Source of the DNA: Cytobacillus firmus
Lineage (GTDB): Bacteria > Bacillota > Bacilli > Bacillales > Cytobacillaceae
NCBI RefSeq assembly: GCF_023612095.1
Contig: NZ_CP086235.1
Coordinates: 2,057,501 to 2,121,500 of the forward strand
Direction of reading: 5' to 3'
Length of the DNA: 64,000 bases
The notes under the pieces were generated by a model, which was not told the DNA's origin, did not search any database, and saw only the letters and a program-made list of their open reading frames with translations. The translations under genes and the position numbers were made by a program. Positions 26,350 through 36,515 of the stretch are shown in pieces. Every line of letters begins with the position of its first letter. Position 1 is the stretch's first letter.

Positions 26350-28815
26350 ATGGGGAACTGGATTTTTCAAGGCAATCCGAAACAATTTGATGTTGATACA
26401 TATATAGAAAAAAATGAAATCGTAGATTGGAATATTCGGCAAAAGCAATTTTTGGATGAGGTACAAGCTGGGGATAAGGTGTTCATTTGGAGATCGGATG
26501 GTGGCAATAAAAACACTGGAGGTGTTATTGCCTTTTGTGAAATTGTTTCCGAGCCCTATGAAGATGATGAAAATGATAAGGTTGATCTCAGAATTCTTGA
26601 GAAGCGACTGGCTCCTGAGACTGGTATGCTTTTGCGCCATGAATTAAAAGAACTTCCTGAAATCACGAATTTAATGATCTTTAGAATGCCGCAAAACACG
26701 AACTACAGACTAACGGACGAAGAATTTGAGCGCCTCTACCAACTATGGGTATCACCAGAGAAATTGGCTGAAAAACTAAATATGACAATTGTTGAAAAAT
26801 ATCTACATTCCTTTAAGGATCAGGCTGAAAATTGGTTTGAAAACAACTCGGATTACTTACAAGAAAGTTATCAATTTTTCAGTCACTTCAAGCAAAAAGA
26901 CCATTTAAACAAAATAAAGTGGGAGGATGTGCAGGAGCTTGGTGAGCACATCAATGCTTTCAGGATGGCACTCGCTAAAAAAAGAGCTCTAGGAAATCCT
27001 AATGCATCCATTGAGCATTACCGCAATAGTTTCAACTATTTAATTCATGGAACCGAACCGCTTAAAAGAAGAATGGACCAATTTGTCCATCATGAAGATT
27101 ATAAGCTATTTGGCTTTGGGTATAGCGTTGTCAGTGAGCTTATAGGAAATATTTTTCCGGAAGAATTTTGCTTTTACAACCAGAGAGACCGAGTAGCGGC
27201 AGAAAATATACTCGAACTAACTCCTGGATATGCACGAGGAGATACCTTCGGTGATAAGTTCATCAAATTTCAGGAATGCCTAAAGGAAAATGGAATAGTG
27301 GAAAAGTACGTGGAGGTAGTCGGCAAACAAACCACCCTTCCAATTTTCTATGAAATAGATCAATTTTTTAGCTATCTTTTTGAAAATTTCGGCAAGAAAG
27401 AAACTGTTATTGCAGAAGAAGAAACGATTCCTCAATACTGGCTCTTGGCTGCTGGAGAAGGAGACTTCATGTGGGAGGATTTCAAGGAAAATGAGCATAT
27501 TGCAATTGGGTGGGATGAATTAGGTGATTTAAAAGCTTATGGAAGCAAACGAGAAATAATGGAGGCTCTGAAGGAGCTCTATGAAGTTGACTATAACCCA
27601 AGTAATGATGCACTCGCTAACTATCAGTTTGCCAACGAAATAAGTGCAGGTGATTATGTACTTGTTAAACGAGGGACACACAAGCTTATAGGATACGGTA
27701 AAATTGTATCGGAATACAAATTTGATCCTGCAAGAGAATCTTTCAAATCATTACGTAAAGTTGAGTGGATATCACAAGGAGAGTGGGATGTAGAAACAAC
27801 ACTTCATAGTAAAACCTTAACAAACATCACACCATATGATGAGTACTTGGAAAGGTTGCTTGCTTCTATTGGTAAAGAAGGAAAAACGGTTTATCCAACC
27901 TCAGAGGATAATTCCACATTAGTAAAGGAAAGTGAGAAGGTAACGATTCCTTACACACATGAACAGCTTCTCAGTGAGGTATTCATGACACAAGATAAAG
28001 TTGAGGATATCCTCGAAACATTGGATTATAAAAAGAACATTATCCTACAAGGCCCACCAGGTGTTGGAAAAACATTTGTAGCCAAGCGCCTTGCTTATCT
28101 TCATATGGGAACAAAAGATGACAGCAAAGTGGAAATGCTGCAATTCCACCAATCTTATTCATACGAAGACTTCATTCGTGGATATAAGCCTAATACACAA
28201 GGGCATTTCACTCTAAAAGATGGTATTTTCTATTCATTCTGTAAGAAAGCGATAGAAGATCAGGATAACAATTACTATATGATTATTGATGAAATCAACA
28301 GGGGAAATTTATCCAAAATCTTTGGTGAGCTTATGATGTTAACCGAGGCAGACAAACGAGGTAATAAATTCGCGGTTAAGCTTGCATACAGCGAGGGAGA
28401 AGAAACCTTCTACATTCCCAAAAACCTTTACCTCATTGGAACCATGAACACGGCGGACAGATCTTTGGCTTTGGTTGATTATGCATTAAGAAGAAGATTT
28501 TCCTTTATCAATTTAGAACCAGCTTTCCATACAGAGCAATTTCATGATTATTTAATCAACAAGGGAATTAGCCAGGGATTTATTGACAAGCTTATAGCTG
28601 GCATTACGGACATTAATCAAGCAATTACAAATGACACGATTAATCTAGGTAAAGGTTATGAAATCGGTCATAGCTATTTCTGTCCAGCAACAGAACAGGT
28701 AGATGATGAACAAAAATGGTATGAGCGAATCATTCGTCTGGAAATCGCTCCACTCTTAAGGGAATACTGGTTTGATCAGGAGGACAAAGTCGATGAACTC
28801 CTTGACAGACTCTAA
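26350..28815 (+). CDS. mcrB: McrB-type GTPase with EVE-like modified-base sensing domains
   Basis: 821 residues. An N-terminal EVE-like domain (about 1-125, GNWIFQGNP, DKVFIWRSDGG) is followed by a helical middle region. A second EVE-like region (about 361-480, PQYWLLAAGEG, GDYVLVKRGTHKLIGYG) comes next, then the McrB AAA+ GTPase. Walker A is GPPGVGKT at 568-575, Walker B IDEINRGN with Asp647-Glu648, and the family signature MNTADRS begins at 699. McrB recognises modified DNA and, with McrC, translocates and cleaves it. The ATG at 26350 follows GGGAGG. mcrC overlaps its end by 23 bp. EVE domains typically bind modified cytosine, so the target is probably phage DNA carrying modified bases. Confidence 0.92.
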   Translation: MGNWIFQGNPKQFDVDTYIEKNEIVDWNIRQKQFLDEVQAGDKVFIWRSDGGNKNTGGVIAFCEIVSEPYEDDENDKVDLRILEKRLAPETGMLLRHELKELPEITNLMIFRMPQNTNYRLTDEEFERLYQLWVSPEKLAEKLNMTIVEKYLHSFKDQAENWFENNSDYLQESYQFFSHFKQKDHLNKIKWEDVQELGEHINAFRMALAKKRALGNPNASIEHYRNSFNYLIHGTEPLKRRMDQFVHHEDYKLFGFGYSVVSELIGNIFPEEFCFYNQRDRVAAENILELTPGYARGDTFGDKFIKFQECLKENGIVEKYVEVVGKQTTLPIFYEIDQFFSYLFENFGKKETVIAEEETIPQYWLLAAGEGDFMWEDFKENEHIAIGWDELGDLKAYGSKREIMEALKELYEVDYNPSNDALANYQFANEISAGDYVLVKRGTHKLIGYGKIVSEYKFDPARESFKSLRKVEWISQGEWDVETTLHSKTLTNITPYDEYLERLLASIGKEGKTVYPTSEDNSTLVKESEKVTIPYTHEQLLSEVFMTQDKVEDILETLDYKKNIILQGPPGVGKTFVAKRLAYLHMGTKDDSKVEMLQFHQSYSYEDFIRGYKPNTQGHFTLKDGIFYSFCKKAIEDQDNNYYMIIDEINRGNLSKIFGELMMLTEADKRGNKFAVKLAYSEGEETFYIPKNLYLIGTMNTADRSLALVDYALRRRFSFINLEPAFHTEQFHDYLINKGISQGFIDKLIAGITDINQAITNDTINLGKGYEIGHSYFCPATEQVDDEQKWYERIIRLEIAPLLREYWFDQEDKVDELLDRL

Positions 28816-29829
28816 AATACCGATTAGAAACCTATACTATATGCTTTGCTATGCATGGGGGCATCTTGCAGAGAAAGACATGGCCGATGTAGCCCGTGAA
28901 GATGAAAAGGACATTAAACACCTTTTAACAAGAATACTTCTTGTAAAGCTCCGCTCGCTCATCAAGCGGGGCTTTTACCGGGAATATAAATCCTATCAGG
29001 AGGAAACAGGAACTTTAAAAGGGAGGATTCACTTCCAGGAATCAATCAAAACGTTTTCTTTTAAAAGAGGTAAAATGCACTGTGAATTCGAAGAAATGAC
29101 CCATGATATCGTTCATAACCAGGTTATTAAGTCAATTTTATTCTCACTACTGCAAAACCAGCAGCTAGATAAACAATTGAAAGAAGAGATCCAGCAATTG
29201 TATCCTTACTTTGCTGAAGTTGCAGTCATAAAGTTAAACCTAAGGATCTTTCAGGAGATCAAGTTGCACAGAAGCAATCAGCACTATCGTTTTGTGCTAG
29301 ATATCTGCCGTTTTCTTTATGAATCATTGCTATTAAACGAGGATAATGGCGAATCCCAATTTGCTGATTTTGAACGGGATCCCAAGGCAATGGCTCGATT
29401 ATTTGAGGAATTTGTGCGTAACTTCTACAAAAAGGAAATGCAACAATATAAGGTGTATCGTGAAAATATTTATTGGGATGCTGAGGGGAAGACACAAATT
29501 ATCTTCCTTTGATGCAAACCGATATTTCTCTGGAAAACACCAATCGGAAAATAATCATAGATACGAAATACTATCAACATGCATTGACACAAAATTTCGG
29601 TTCACAGAAGATAATAAGTGGGAATTTGTATCAAATTTTTGCATATCTTAGCAATTGCCGGAAAGCCGAGGGGAAGGAAACTATAGGCATGCTGCTTTAT
29701 CCTAAAACAGGGAAGGATTTAGATCTTTCTTACAATATTAATGCTTATCCAGTTAAAATAATGACTGTGGATTTAGGGCGTGATTGGGTATTTATTAATA
29801 ATAGATTGAAAGACATTATTTCTATATAA
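28793..29829 (+). CDS. mcrC: McrC-type nuclease subunit (frameshifted in this sequence)
   Basis: 345 residues once one base is restored. The N-terminal part carries IPIRNLYYMLCYAW, a start typical of this McrC group. The C-terminal part is a PD-(D/E)xK nuclease with Asp244 in LMQTDISL and Asp257-x-Lys259 in IIIDTKYY. The G run at 29485-29488 has four G; five restore WDAEGEDTNYLPLMQTD. Pieces translate as 28772-29512 and 29509-29829. I prefer ATG 28793, nine bases after CAGGAGG, over the upstream TTG. It needs McrB to act. If the shift is real the nuclease domain would be lost and the system inactive. Confidence 0.88.
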
Positions 29830-30089
29830 ATAGTTAAATTAATTTTTGTTTATATTAAATCAAAGAGAAATCCGATGAGTTTAAAACTATTAAACCAAAT
29901 TTAAAAGTTTTTTTGGTTTATTTTAGAATTAATTGTGGTGAACCGTATCTCAAGTAATGGTAAACAAGGAAATTGAATTTACAGTTCATATTAAAAATTG
30001 AGCAATTAAAGAAGGTTAATAAGTTAAAGGATAGCCCAAACTCTTAACAAAAGATTAAGCAAGCTTCAATTTTATGTGTGACTATATTA

Positions 30090-30136
30090 AAAAAGAAGTA
30101 TGACTTCATGTATCCTTGGAAGCATACTTCTTTTTT
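30090..30136 (+). terminator. Rho-independent terminator after mcrBC
   Basis: AAAGAAGTATG pairs perfectly with CATACTTCTTT and runs into T6. It lies 260 bp after mcrC in the gene-free stretch 29830-30274; nothing else in that stretch is recognisable apart from AT-rich sequence ahead of the helicase gene. Confidence 0.85.
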
Positions 30137-30274
30137 AATGAGGTTGCCCTGGTACTTTCTTCACTAATAATGAAAATATAATAAATAACAACGGGATAGT
30201 GGTTTTTGTTAGAATTTACGTAATAAGTTCTTTTTTTTGTATTTAAAATAGGTAATGTCCAAACGAGGTGGAGT

Positions 30275-33200
30275 ATGGTTAAAGAAGGAATCTATGAAGA
30301 AATTATCAATAGTCAATTAAAAAGAGAGCTTAGTAGTCTCGAGCTAGATACATATGATATAGGAAAAGAAACTATTGATGTAGAAGAGGCTAGAAAGCTC
30401 TTATCAACTTATATTTCATCTGTAACACGAAAAGCTTTAAGATTTGTTCGAGAAACTGAAAAAGATGATAAGTTGGCATTACTTGAACAGATTAAAACTT
30501 GTAATTCAATCATCAAAACATTAAGTGAATGTCTAGACGAGGAAGAATTTCAATCGCTAAAAATTGAAGAGGATGGCGAAGTTTTAACACATATCTATTC
30601 AAAGATAAACTCGGTGAAAAGTATACGGAAACAGAATATCGCTCGACCAGTGACATCTATTTCACAAAGTTCATTATTCACTGGTTCTAATTACGAACCG
30701 AATATGCTTGGAGAGATCAAAAAAGAAATATTATCAGCAGATTCAATCGATATGCTAGTTTCTTTTATTAAATGGAGCGGGTTAAGATGTATTCTTGATG
30801 AATTAAGGGTTTTTACTAATAGAGGTGGTAAACTTAATGTTATTACGACATCTTATATGGAAGCTACAGATTATAAAGCGGTTCTTGAATTAAGTCAGCT
30901 ACCAAATACCGAATTAAAAATCTCTTTCGATATTGATAGGACAAGGCTTCATGCAAAGGCATATTTATTTAAGAGAGAGACAGGTTTCAGTACAGCTTAT
31001 ATCGGTTCATCTAATCTTTCCAATCCAGCATTAACTTCTGGCTTAGAGTGGAATCTAAAAGTAACTGAAAAAGATTCCTATGATATTATTAAAAAATTTG
31101 AAGCAACGTTCGAAAGCTATTGGAATGATAAAGAATTTGTGCTTTTTGATCATGAAAAGGAACATGATAAGGAAAGATTAAAGCTTGCCCTTTCTAAAAG
31201 TAAAAGCTCAAATGACGATAGGTATCATTTTGTATTCGATATTCAACCTTATTATTATCAAAAGGAAATATTAGAAAAGTTACAGGTCGAACGTAAGGTT
31301 TTTGGAAGAAGAAAAAACTTAATTGTTGCAGCTACAGGTGTAGGAAAAACAGTTATTTCTGCTTTTGATTATAAGAATTACTATAACCAAAATCGTCATG
31401 CAGCAAAATTATTATTTGTTGCTCATCGTGAGGAAATATTAAAACAAAGTCTAGATACATTTCGTGCTATATTAAAGGATGCCAATTTTGGCGATTTACT
31501 AGTAGGTAACCATCAGCCTAGTTCTCTTGATCATTTATTTGTAAGTATCCAAAGCTTCAATAGTAAAAAATTATATGAAAATACAACAGCAGATTTCTAT
31601 GATTTTATTATTGTGGATGAATTTCACCATGCTGCTGCTAATTCTTATCAAACACTTTTAGATTATTATAAACCAAACATCCTTGTAGGATTAACCGCTA
31701 CCCCAGAAAGAATGGATGGTAAAAATATTTTAACGTATTTTGACGATTCAATTGCAGCAGAAATGAGGTTAACGGAAGCGATCAACCAAAAGTTATTAAG
31801 CCCATTTCAATATTTTTGTGTAAGTGATACAGTAGATCTTTCTAAGTTAAAATGGAGTAGAAAGGGTTATGAAATTAAAGAATTAGAAAACGTTTATACG
31901 TCTAACTCTATAAGAAGTAACCAAATTGTTCAAAGTCTCAAGAAATATGTAACGGACATAGACGAAGTAAAAGGATTAGGCTTTTGTGTATCCATCGCAC
32001 ATGCAAAGTATATGGCTGACTATTTTAATCAAGTGGGAGTCCCCTCTATTGCCTTATATAATAATATGGAATCCAATGTTCGTAGAGATGCCCAGAGGCA
32101 ATTGGTTAGCGGAGAAATAAAGATGATTTTTGTTGTAGATCTTTACAATGAAGGAATTGATATTCCTGAGGTGAATACCATCCTTTTCTTAAGACCAACA
32201 GAAAGCTTAACGGTATTCCTACAGCAGCTTGGAAGAGGATTAAGATTATCTGAAGGTAAAGAATGCTTAACGGTTTTAGATTTTGTCGGCCAGGCCCATA
32301 AAAATTACAATTTCGAAGAAAAGTTTCGGGCTCTCATAGGCAAAACCAAACATTCCATTAAACATTATGTCGAAAATGGATTTTTCAATCTACCAAAGGG
32401 GTCTTTCATTCAGCTTGAGAAACAAGCTAAGGAGTATATATTAAAAAATATTAATTCAAGTACTAATACAAGAGGTAACCTTATAGCCAAAATGAAATTT
32501 TTTGAACAGGATACCGGTTTGGAACTCAATTTATATAATTTCATTAACCACTATCACCTATCCATTTATGACTTTTATGGGAAAAACGGAGATAGGAGTT
32601 TTGTAAGAATGAAGGTGGAGGCAGGTATACGGGAGGATTTTCAATGTGAAAACGAAAAGATGATTACGAGCAAACTTCCGAATTTATTCTTCCTCAATTC
32701 ACCATCGCTTCTCCAATTTCTTATGAAATACATAGAGAAGCAGGAAGTTCATAATGAAGAGGAGAGGTTAATGTTAAATCTCTTTTATTATTCTTTTTAT
32801 AAGGCGCATCCTGAGAAAGAGGGATACTCAACAATTGAAGATGGCATAAATCAGATTATTTCAATACCAGAGTTTAAACAGGAGATTGCGGATATTTTAA
32901 CCTACCTAATCCAATCTTTGACGACTTTGGAAATGAGCCACGACTTCCATTTTACATGTCCATTGCGTGTCCATTGTAAATACTCTACCTCTCAGATCCT
33001 GGCATCACTTGACTATTATAATGAAAACCAGAGTCCTGAGTTTCGTGAAGGTGTGAAGTATTTTAGAGAGAAGGACTTGGATATCTTTTTTATTACCTTA
33101 AATAAATCAGAAAAAGATTTCTCCCCTTCCACCATGTACAATGACTATGCGATTAATGAAAAACTTATTCACTGGCAAACTCAAAGCCGGGTTTCTGAAA

Positions 33201-33427
33201 GCAGTGAAACAGCGAAAAGGTATATTCAACATCGAAAAAATAATCATAAGATTGCTTTATTTGTAAGGGAATATAAAAAAGAATATGGCTATACAGCACC
33301 ATTTATCTTTTTAGGAACAGCTGATTATGTAAATCACTCAGGAAGTAAGCCGATGAATTTTATTTGGAATCTTAGAGAAGAAATGCCAGCTTACTTGGTG
33401 CCAAAAGCGAATAAGAATATACTGTGA
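30275..33427 (+). CDS. Large defence-type helicase: PLD-like nuclease, SF2 helicase and DUF3427
   Basis: 1050 residues. After an N-terminal region of about 110 residues comes a phospholipase D-like domain with HAK at 226-228 and GSSN near 246; the canonical Asp after HxK is not present. The superfamily II helicase core follows: Walker A ATGVGKT at 353-359, DEFHH from Asp448, motif III-like LTATPERMDG and motif VI QQLGRGLR. The remaining 350 residues match the DUF3427 type of C-terminal region. Such proteins are frequent in defence islands. Start ATG 30275 follows GAGGTGGAG. It converges with a NUDIX gene. A role in sensing or cutting foreign DNA is inferred. Confidence 0.85.
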   Translation: MVKEGIYEEIINSQLKRELSSLELDTYDIGKETIDVEEARKLLSTYISSVTRKALRFVRETEKDDKLALLEQIKTCNSIIKTLSECLDEEEFQSLKIEEDGEVLTHIYSKINSVKSIRKQNIARPVTSISQSSLFTGSNYEPNMLGEIKKEILSADSIDMLVSFIKWSGLRCILDELRVFTNRGGKLNVITTSYMEATDYKAVLELSQLPNTELKISFDIDRTRLHAKAYLFKRETGFSTAYIGSSNLSNPALTSGLEWNLKVTEKDSYDIIKKFEATFESYWNDKEFVLFDHEKEHDKERLKLALSKSKSSNDDRYHFVFDIQPYYYQKEILEKLQVERKVFGRRKNLIVAATGVGKTVISAFDYKNYYNQNRHAAKLLFVAHREEILKQSLDTFRAILKDANFGDLLVGNHQPSSLDHLFVSIQSFNSKKLYENTTADFYDFIIVDEFHHAAANSYQTLLDYYKPNILVGLTATPERMDGKNILTYFDDSIAAEMRLTEAINQKLLSPFQYFCVSDTVDLSKLKWSRKGYEIKELENVYTSNSIRSNQIVQSLKKYVTDIDEVKGLGFCVSIAHAKYMADYFNQVGVPSIALYNNMESNVRRDAQRQLVSGEIKMIFVVDLYNEGIDIPEVNTILFLRPTESLTVFLQQLGRGLRLSEGKECLTVLDFVGQAHKNYNFEEKFRALIGKTKHSIKHYVENGFFNLPKGSFIQLEKQAKEYILKNINSSTNTRGNLIAKMKFFEQDTGLELNLYNFINHYHLSIYDFYGKNGDRSFVRMKVEAGIREDFQCENEKMITSKLPNLFFLNSPSLLQFLMKYIEKQEVHNEEERLMLNLFYYSFYKAHPEKEGYSTIEDGINQIISIPEFKQEIADILTYLIQSLTTLEMSHDFHFTCPLRVHCKYSTSQILASLDYYNENQSPEFREGVKYFREKDLDIFFITLNKSEKDFSPSTMYNDYAINEKLIHWQTQSRVSESSETAKRYIQHRKNNHKIALFVREYKKEYGYTAPFIFLGTADYVNHSGSKPMNFIWNLREEMPAYLVPKANKNIL

Positions 33428-33440
33428 TTTAGGAAGGTAG

Positions 33441-33473
33441 AAAATAGTCTTCTCTAATTTGGGAAGACTATTT
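33441..33473. terminator. Bidirectional terminator between helicase and NUDIX genes
   Basis: AAAATAGTCTTC and GAAGACTATTT form a hairpin between the convergent genes; it overlaps the NUDIX stop codon at 33468. Confidence 0.8.
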
Positions 33474-33863
33474 CTCTACGATTAAGTGCTCAACAACTGG
33501 TATATCAGCAGGAGCCCACTTTAAAGACTCGAGGTTTTCTTTTTTTAGCCAAATAAGTTTTGAATGTTCATTTGGAATTGGCGTTCCATCTATAATATTG
33601 CAAGATATTGTAAAAAGGTTAATGATAAATGAATCGTATTCATGAGAGTTATTATGAAATAATTCCTTTGCTTCAATTCTACAATTTAACTCTTCAAATA
33701 TTTCTCTCTCTACAGCAGTATAGATATCCTCTTTTTTCTCCACTTTACCGCCAGGAAACTCCCACAGATTTGACAATGTCATTTCAGGGGCCCTTAGAGC
33801 ACATAAGATCTCATTATTCTCATTTTCAATTATTCCTGCGACAACCTTTATTATTTTTTTCAA
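33468..33863 (-). CDS. NUDIX hydrolase, MutT-like (deoxy)nucleoside triphosphate pyrophosphohydrolase
   Basis: 131 residues. The NUDIX box is clear: GGKVEKKED...EREIFEELN, with Asn in place of the last Gly. The start IKVVAGIIENENNEILCALR and ALRAPEMTLSNLWEFPGGK match MutT-type 8-oxo-dGTP or CTP pyrophosphohydrolases. It is encoded on the opposite strand inside a run of DNA-targeting proteins. It could be a housekeeping enzyme or act with the neighbouring helicase by altering nucleotides; the second is inference. ATG 33863 follows GGAGGAC on the minus strand. Confidence 0.9.
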   Translation of the reverse strand: MKKIIKVVAGIIENENNEILCALRAPEMTLSNLWEFPGGKVEKKEDIYTAVEREIFEELNCRIEAKELFHNNSHEYDSFIINLFTISCNIIDGTPIPNEHSKLIWLKKENLESLKWAPADIPVVEHLIVEK

Positions 33864-33981
33864 TGGATGTCCTCCTATTCAAAATTGTAGTTAATTATTT
33901 TCTCCAAATAGTACAATTCTTCCATCTAACTGGTATATTAATACTATACTAAATAAGCTATCAATTAGTAAGGAGAGCATA

Positions 33982-34824
33982 GTGATACCATTAATTAGCT
34001 TTTTTAAAAAGAGAAAAGATGAAGAACAGCAAAATCCAAAAATAACATTAGATCAAATAGAAGAGAAAAAGACTGAAAAGGTTGCTACCCGTATAGGTGA
34101 GTTAGGAGAATACAAAATCGATATTCAATTACATCAGCTTCCGAAAGATTTTAAGCATCTGAGCGATTTGCTAGTTGAAAACCCAAAAGCAAAGACAGGT
34201 TATTCACAGCTTGATCATATAGTGATTACTCCGTTTGGTGTCTTTGTAATAGAAACTAAAAATTATCAAGGAACCATTTATGGAGGAAAAGATAGAAAAA
34301 CATGGTCCGTAAATGGCAAGTTTAAAATGATGAATCCATTTATTCAAAATTATGGACATATACAAGCATTAAAAAACTTCCTTGATCAAAAATACCATCA
34401 TCTATTTATTTCAATGGTTTCCTTTACGAAACGCTGCACGTTTAAAATTGATGACCTCGAACTTAGAAAAATTGCTTCTAATGACTTAATTGTATATGAC
34501 GTGGAATTATTCGATTACATACATAGGAAAGTATCGGTTCTAAAACTGCAGCATAAAGAGCCTTTGCTTAATGATAGTGAGGTTTTAATGATTTATGACG
34601 CAATTTATGCAGCAAATATAACAGATCCATCTATTAGAGAGAAGCATGTGCAAATGCTAAAAGAAAGTAAGTCTAATAAAAAAGAGACAGTTACTAAGAA
34701 GAATCAGTCGGAAAAATGCTGCGTATGCAACATAACTGTTTCGGACAAAGTGAAAGCATTTTGTTTGTCGAACAAAAGGTTTAATGGGAAGATCTTTTGT
34801 TTTGAGCATCAAAAAGATTTATAA
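33982..34824 (+). CDS. NERD domain protein (nuclease-related)
   Basis: 280 residues. The NERD domain (about 30-140) shows LGELGEY-like RIGELGEYKI, QLDHIVITPFGVFVIETKNYQGTIYG and NPFIQNYGHI. The E-x-K of IETKNY and the upstream Asp fit the restriction-endonuclease fold. The C-terminus carries four Cys/His positions (CCVCNITV, FCFEHQ) that may bind zinc. Start GTG 33982 follows AAGGAGAG. It is divergent from the NUDIX gene and lies in the defence island. Nuclease activity is likely from the fold, unproven for this protein. Confidence 0.85.
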   Translation: MIPLISFFKKRKDEEQQNPKITLDQIEEKKTEKVATRIGELGEYKIDIQLHQLPKDFKHLSDLLVENPKAKTGYSQLDHIVITPFGVFVIETKNYQGTIYGGKDRKTWSVNGKFKMMNPFIQNYGHIQALKNFLDQKYHHLFISMVSFTKRCTFKIDDLELRKIASNDLIVYDVELFDYIHRKVSVLKLQHKEPLLNDSEVLMIYDAIYAANITDPSIREKHVQMLKESKSNKKETVTKKNQSEKCCVCNITVSDKVKAFCLSNKRFNGKIFCFEHQKDL

Positions 34825-34850
34825 AAATAATTACTTAAAGGGAGTCGAAT

Positions 34851-35174
34851 GTGCCTATCTACAACAAACTTGTCCGAGACCGCATCCCAGAGGTTATTAC
34901 TCGTAATGGAAAAACGTGTTCAACAAGAATATTAGATAATGAAGAATACATAGAAGAATTAAAGAAAAAGAGCTTCGAAGAGCTAGAGGAATACGTTAAA
35001 GCACAAACTGATGAGGAAGCAATGGAGGAACTTGCAGATATTCTGGAAATCCTTCATGCATTGGCCAAAGTTCATGGTTCTACTATTCGGGATGTGGATG
35101 ATATCCGTAAAAGTAAAGTGGAAAAAAGAGGTGGATTTCGAGATAAAGTATTCCTAATTGAGGTTGAAGATTAA
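34851..35174 (+). CDS. MazG-like / phosphoribosyl-ATP pyrophosphohydrolase-like protein
   Basis: 107 residues. YNKLVRDRIPEVI near the start and the helix EEAMEELADILEILHAL mark the all-alpha NTP pyrophosphohydrolase group; ELADILE holds the metal-binding acids. Despite the usual name, family members outside histidine operons are thought to clean the nucleotide pool. GTG 34851 follows GGGAGTCG. Lies between NERD and HNH genes. Confidence 0.88.
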   Translation: MPIYNKLVRDRIPEVITRNGKTCSTRILDNEEYIEELKKKSFEELEEYVKAQTDEEAMEELADILEILHALAKVHGSTIRDVDDIRKSKVEKRGGFRDKVFLIEVED

Positions 35175-35210
35175 TCATGAAATTATAATGGATCGGGGAA
35201 AGAGAAAGTT

Positions 35211-36213
35211 ATGAGCCATAAACTGCAAGTGGGTGAAATGAACGCTGCCTATTTAACCGACAAAGAAATATGGGGGCACTTTAATTATATCTTTTCATCA
35301 AGATCGCGAAACTCAACAACATATAAATTCGTTTTGATTAAGTCTTTAATCGAGAATCTCTACAATGCGAATGAAAAATTGGAGCTACATTATGATTCTT
35401 TATTTAACAGTTTTTCAAGGATTTATTGGAATCTCGTCATTCATCATGATCTTAATCAGATTAATATGATGGGCAAGAAAGCAGAGGTTCAGAGCATTTT
35501 GCTTAACGTGCAATCAAAGCATCAAATCCCGAACACCTTTGTTTTCGATAAGCTATCAAACGAATTGCAAATCTTTATCGTGAATAAAGTAAAAAAGAAA
35601 TGCAAGGTCAATGTAATGGGAGCGATTTATGGAGATACCTCCGGAACTATTTATGATTTTGATAATGAACAGGAAGTCCTCCGCTTTAATCCTGCTTTCT
35701 TTTCTTTTATGCAGCGCTATCAGCGCGTGTTGAAGTATATGTCCAACTATCAATTGGCTCTTTTTCTGGAAAAGTTCAATGAACAAGGAGATACTTCTCG
35801 GCTTTTACTTAAGGTTGAAAATGTCTCCAAACGTTCATCATTAGATCCTTTTTATCAAGTGCTTGCTTCTTTCTATGGGGGAAATGCTTTTATTGCGGTA
35901 AAACTATCAAGAAGAAGGAACAAGCCCATGTCGATCATTTTATCCCTGGAGCTTTGTTCAAGCGGATCAACTATGGAATTTAGTGATTGCTTGCACAGCC
36001 TGCAATCTCGCAAAAAATGATAAGCTGGCAACCAATATATTTTTAGAAACTCTGATTGATCGGAATGGAACCTTCCTTATTATGCCGGAGCTTAATGGAA
36101 GAGAAGACATGAAAGTATACACAAACAAAAAACTGATGGATTTATATGAACATACGATTGATAACGGATATACGGATATATGGGTACCGAAGAAGAATCA
36201 TGCAGATGGTTAA
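35211..36213 (+). CDS. HNH endonuclease (two frameshifts in this sequence)
   Basis: 334 residues once two bases are restored. The N-terminal 215 residues show no domain I recognise. The C-terminal HNH nuclease reads CFYCGK, then EQAHVDHFIPWSF, then NLVIACTACNLAKNDKL, with two CxxC zinc pairs and the catalytic His in HVDH. The frame is lost at the G run 35877-35881 (five G, six needed) and at the C run 35944-35946 (three C, four needed). Pieces translate as 35211-36020 in the first frame and 35983-36213 in the last. ATG 35211 follows GGGGAAAGAG. It closes the defence island. Confidence 0.85.
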
Positions 36214-36273
36214 GTGTATAAATATGATTAGTATCATCTCTTATGCACTCTTTTCACAAATAGAACCAAAAGT

Positions 36274-36312
36274 AGACAAATCGAGACACTGTCTCAATTT
36301 GTCTATTTTTTT
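36274..36312 (+). terminator. Rho-independent terminator after the HNH gene
   Basis: AGACAAAT-GAGAC pairs with GTCTC-ATTTGTCT followed by T7. It separates the defence island from the sugar cluster. Confidence 0.88.
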
Positions 36313-36423
36313 ATAAAGGGGAAAAGAAAGAATATAGTAACTTATAATACGCTAACCAGACATTCTCACCACAAGCTATAAATTCATATATAACAGAATA
36401 TTTGAAAATTTTAATAAATAAGA

Positions 36424-36453
36424 TTGACAAATAAATAAGGGCAAGTTTATTAT
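36424..36453 (+). promoter_or_regulatory. Sigma-A promoter of the IclR regulator gene
   Basis: Perfect -35 TTGACA (36424-36429), 18-bp spacer and -10 TATTAT (36448-36453). It is 63 bp before the regulator ATG. Confidence 0.7.
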
Positions 36454-36475
36454 AATTACATAAACAAACATCATA

Positions 36476-36486
36476 GAAACAGTTTC
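36476..36486. promoter_or_regulatory. Candidate IclR operator
   Basis: GAAAC-A-GTTTC is a perfect palindrome within ATAGAAACAGTTTCAAT, between the promoter and the iclR-family gene. KdgR-type IclR proteins bind similar GAAACA/TGTTTC palindromes. Autoregulation is inferred. Confidence 0.5.
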
Positions 36487-36515
36487 AATAATATAAAAAG
36501 AAAAGGAGTCTTTTG

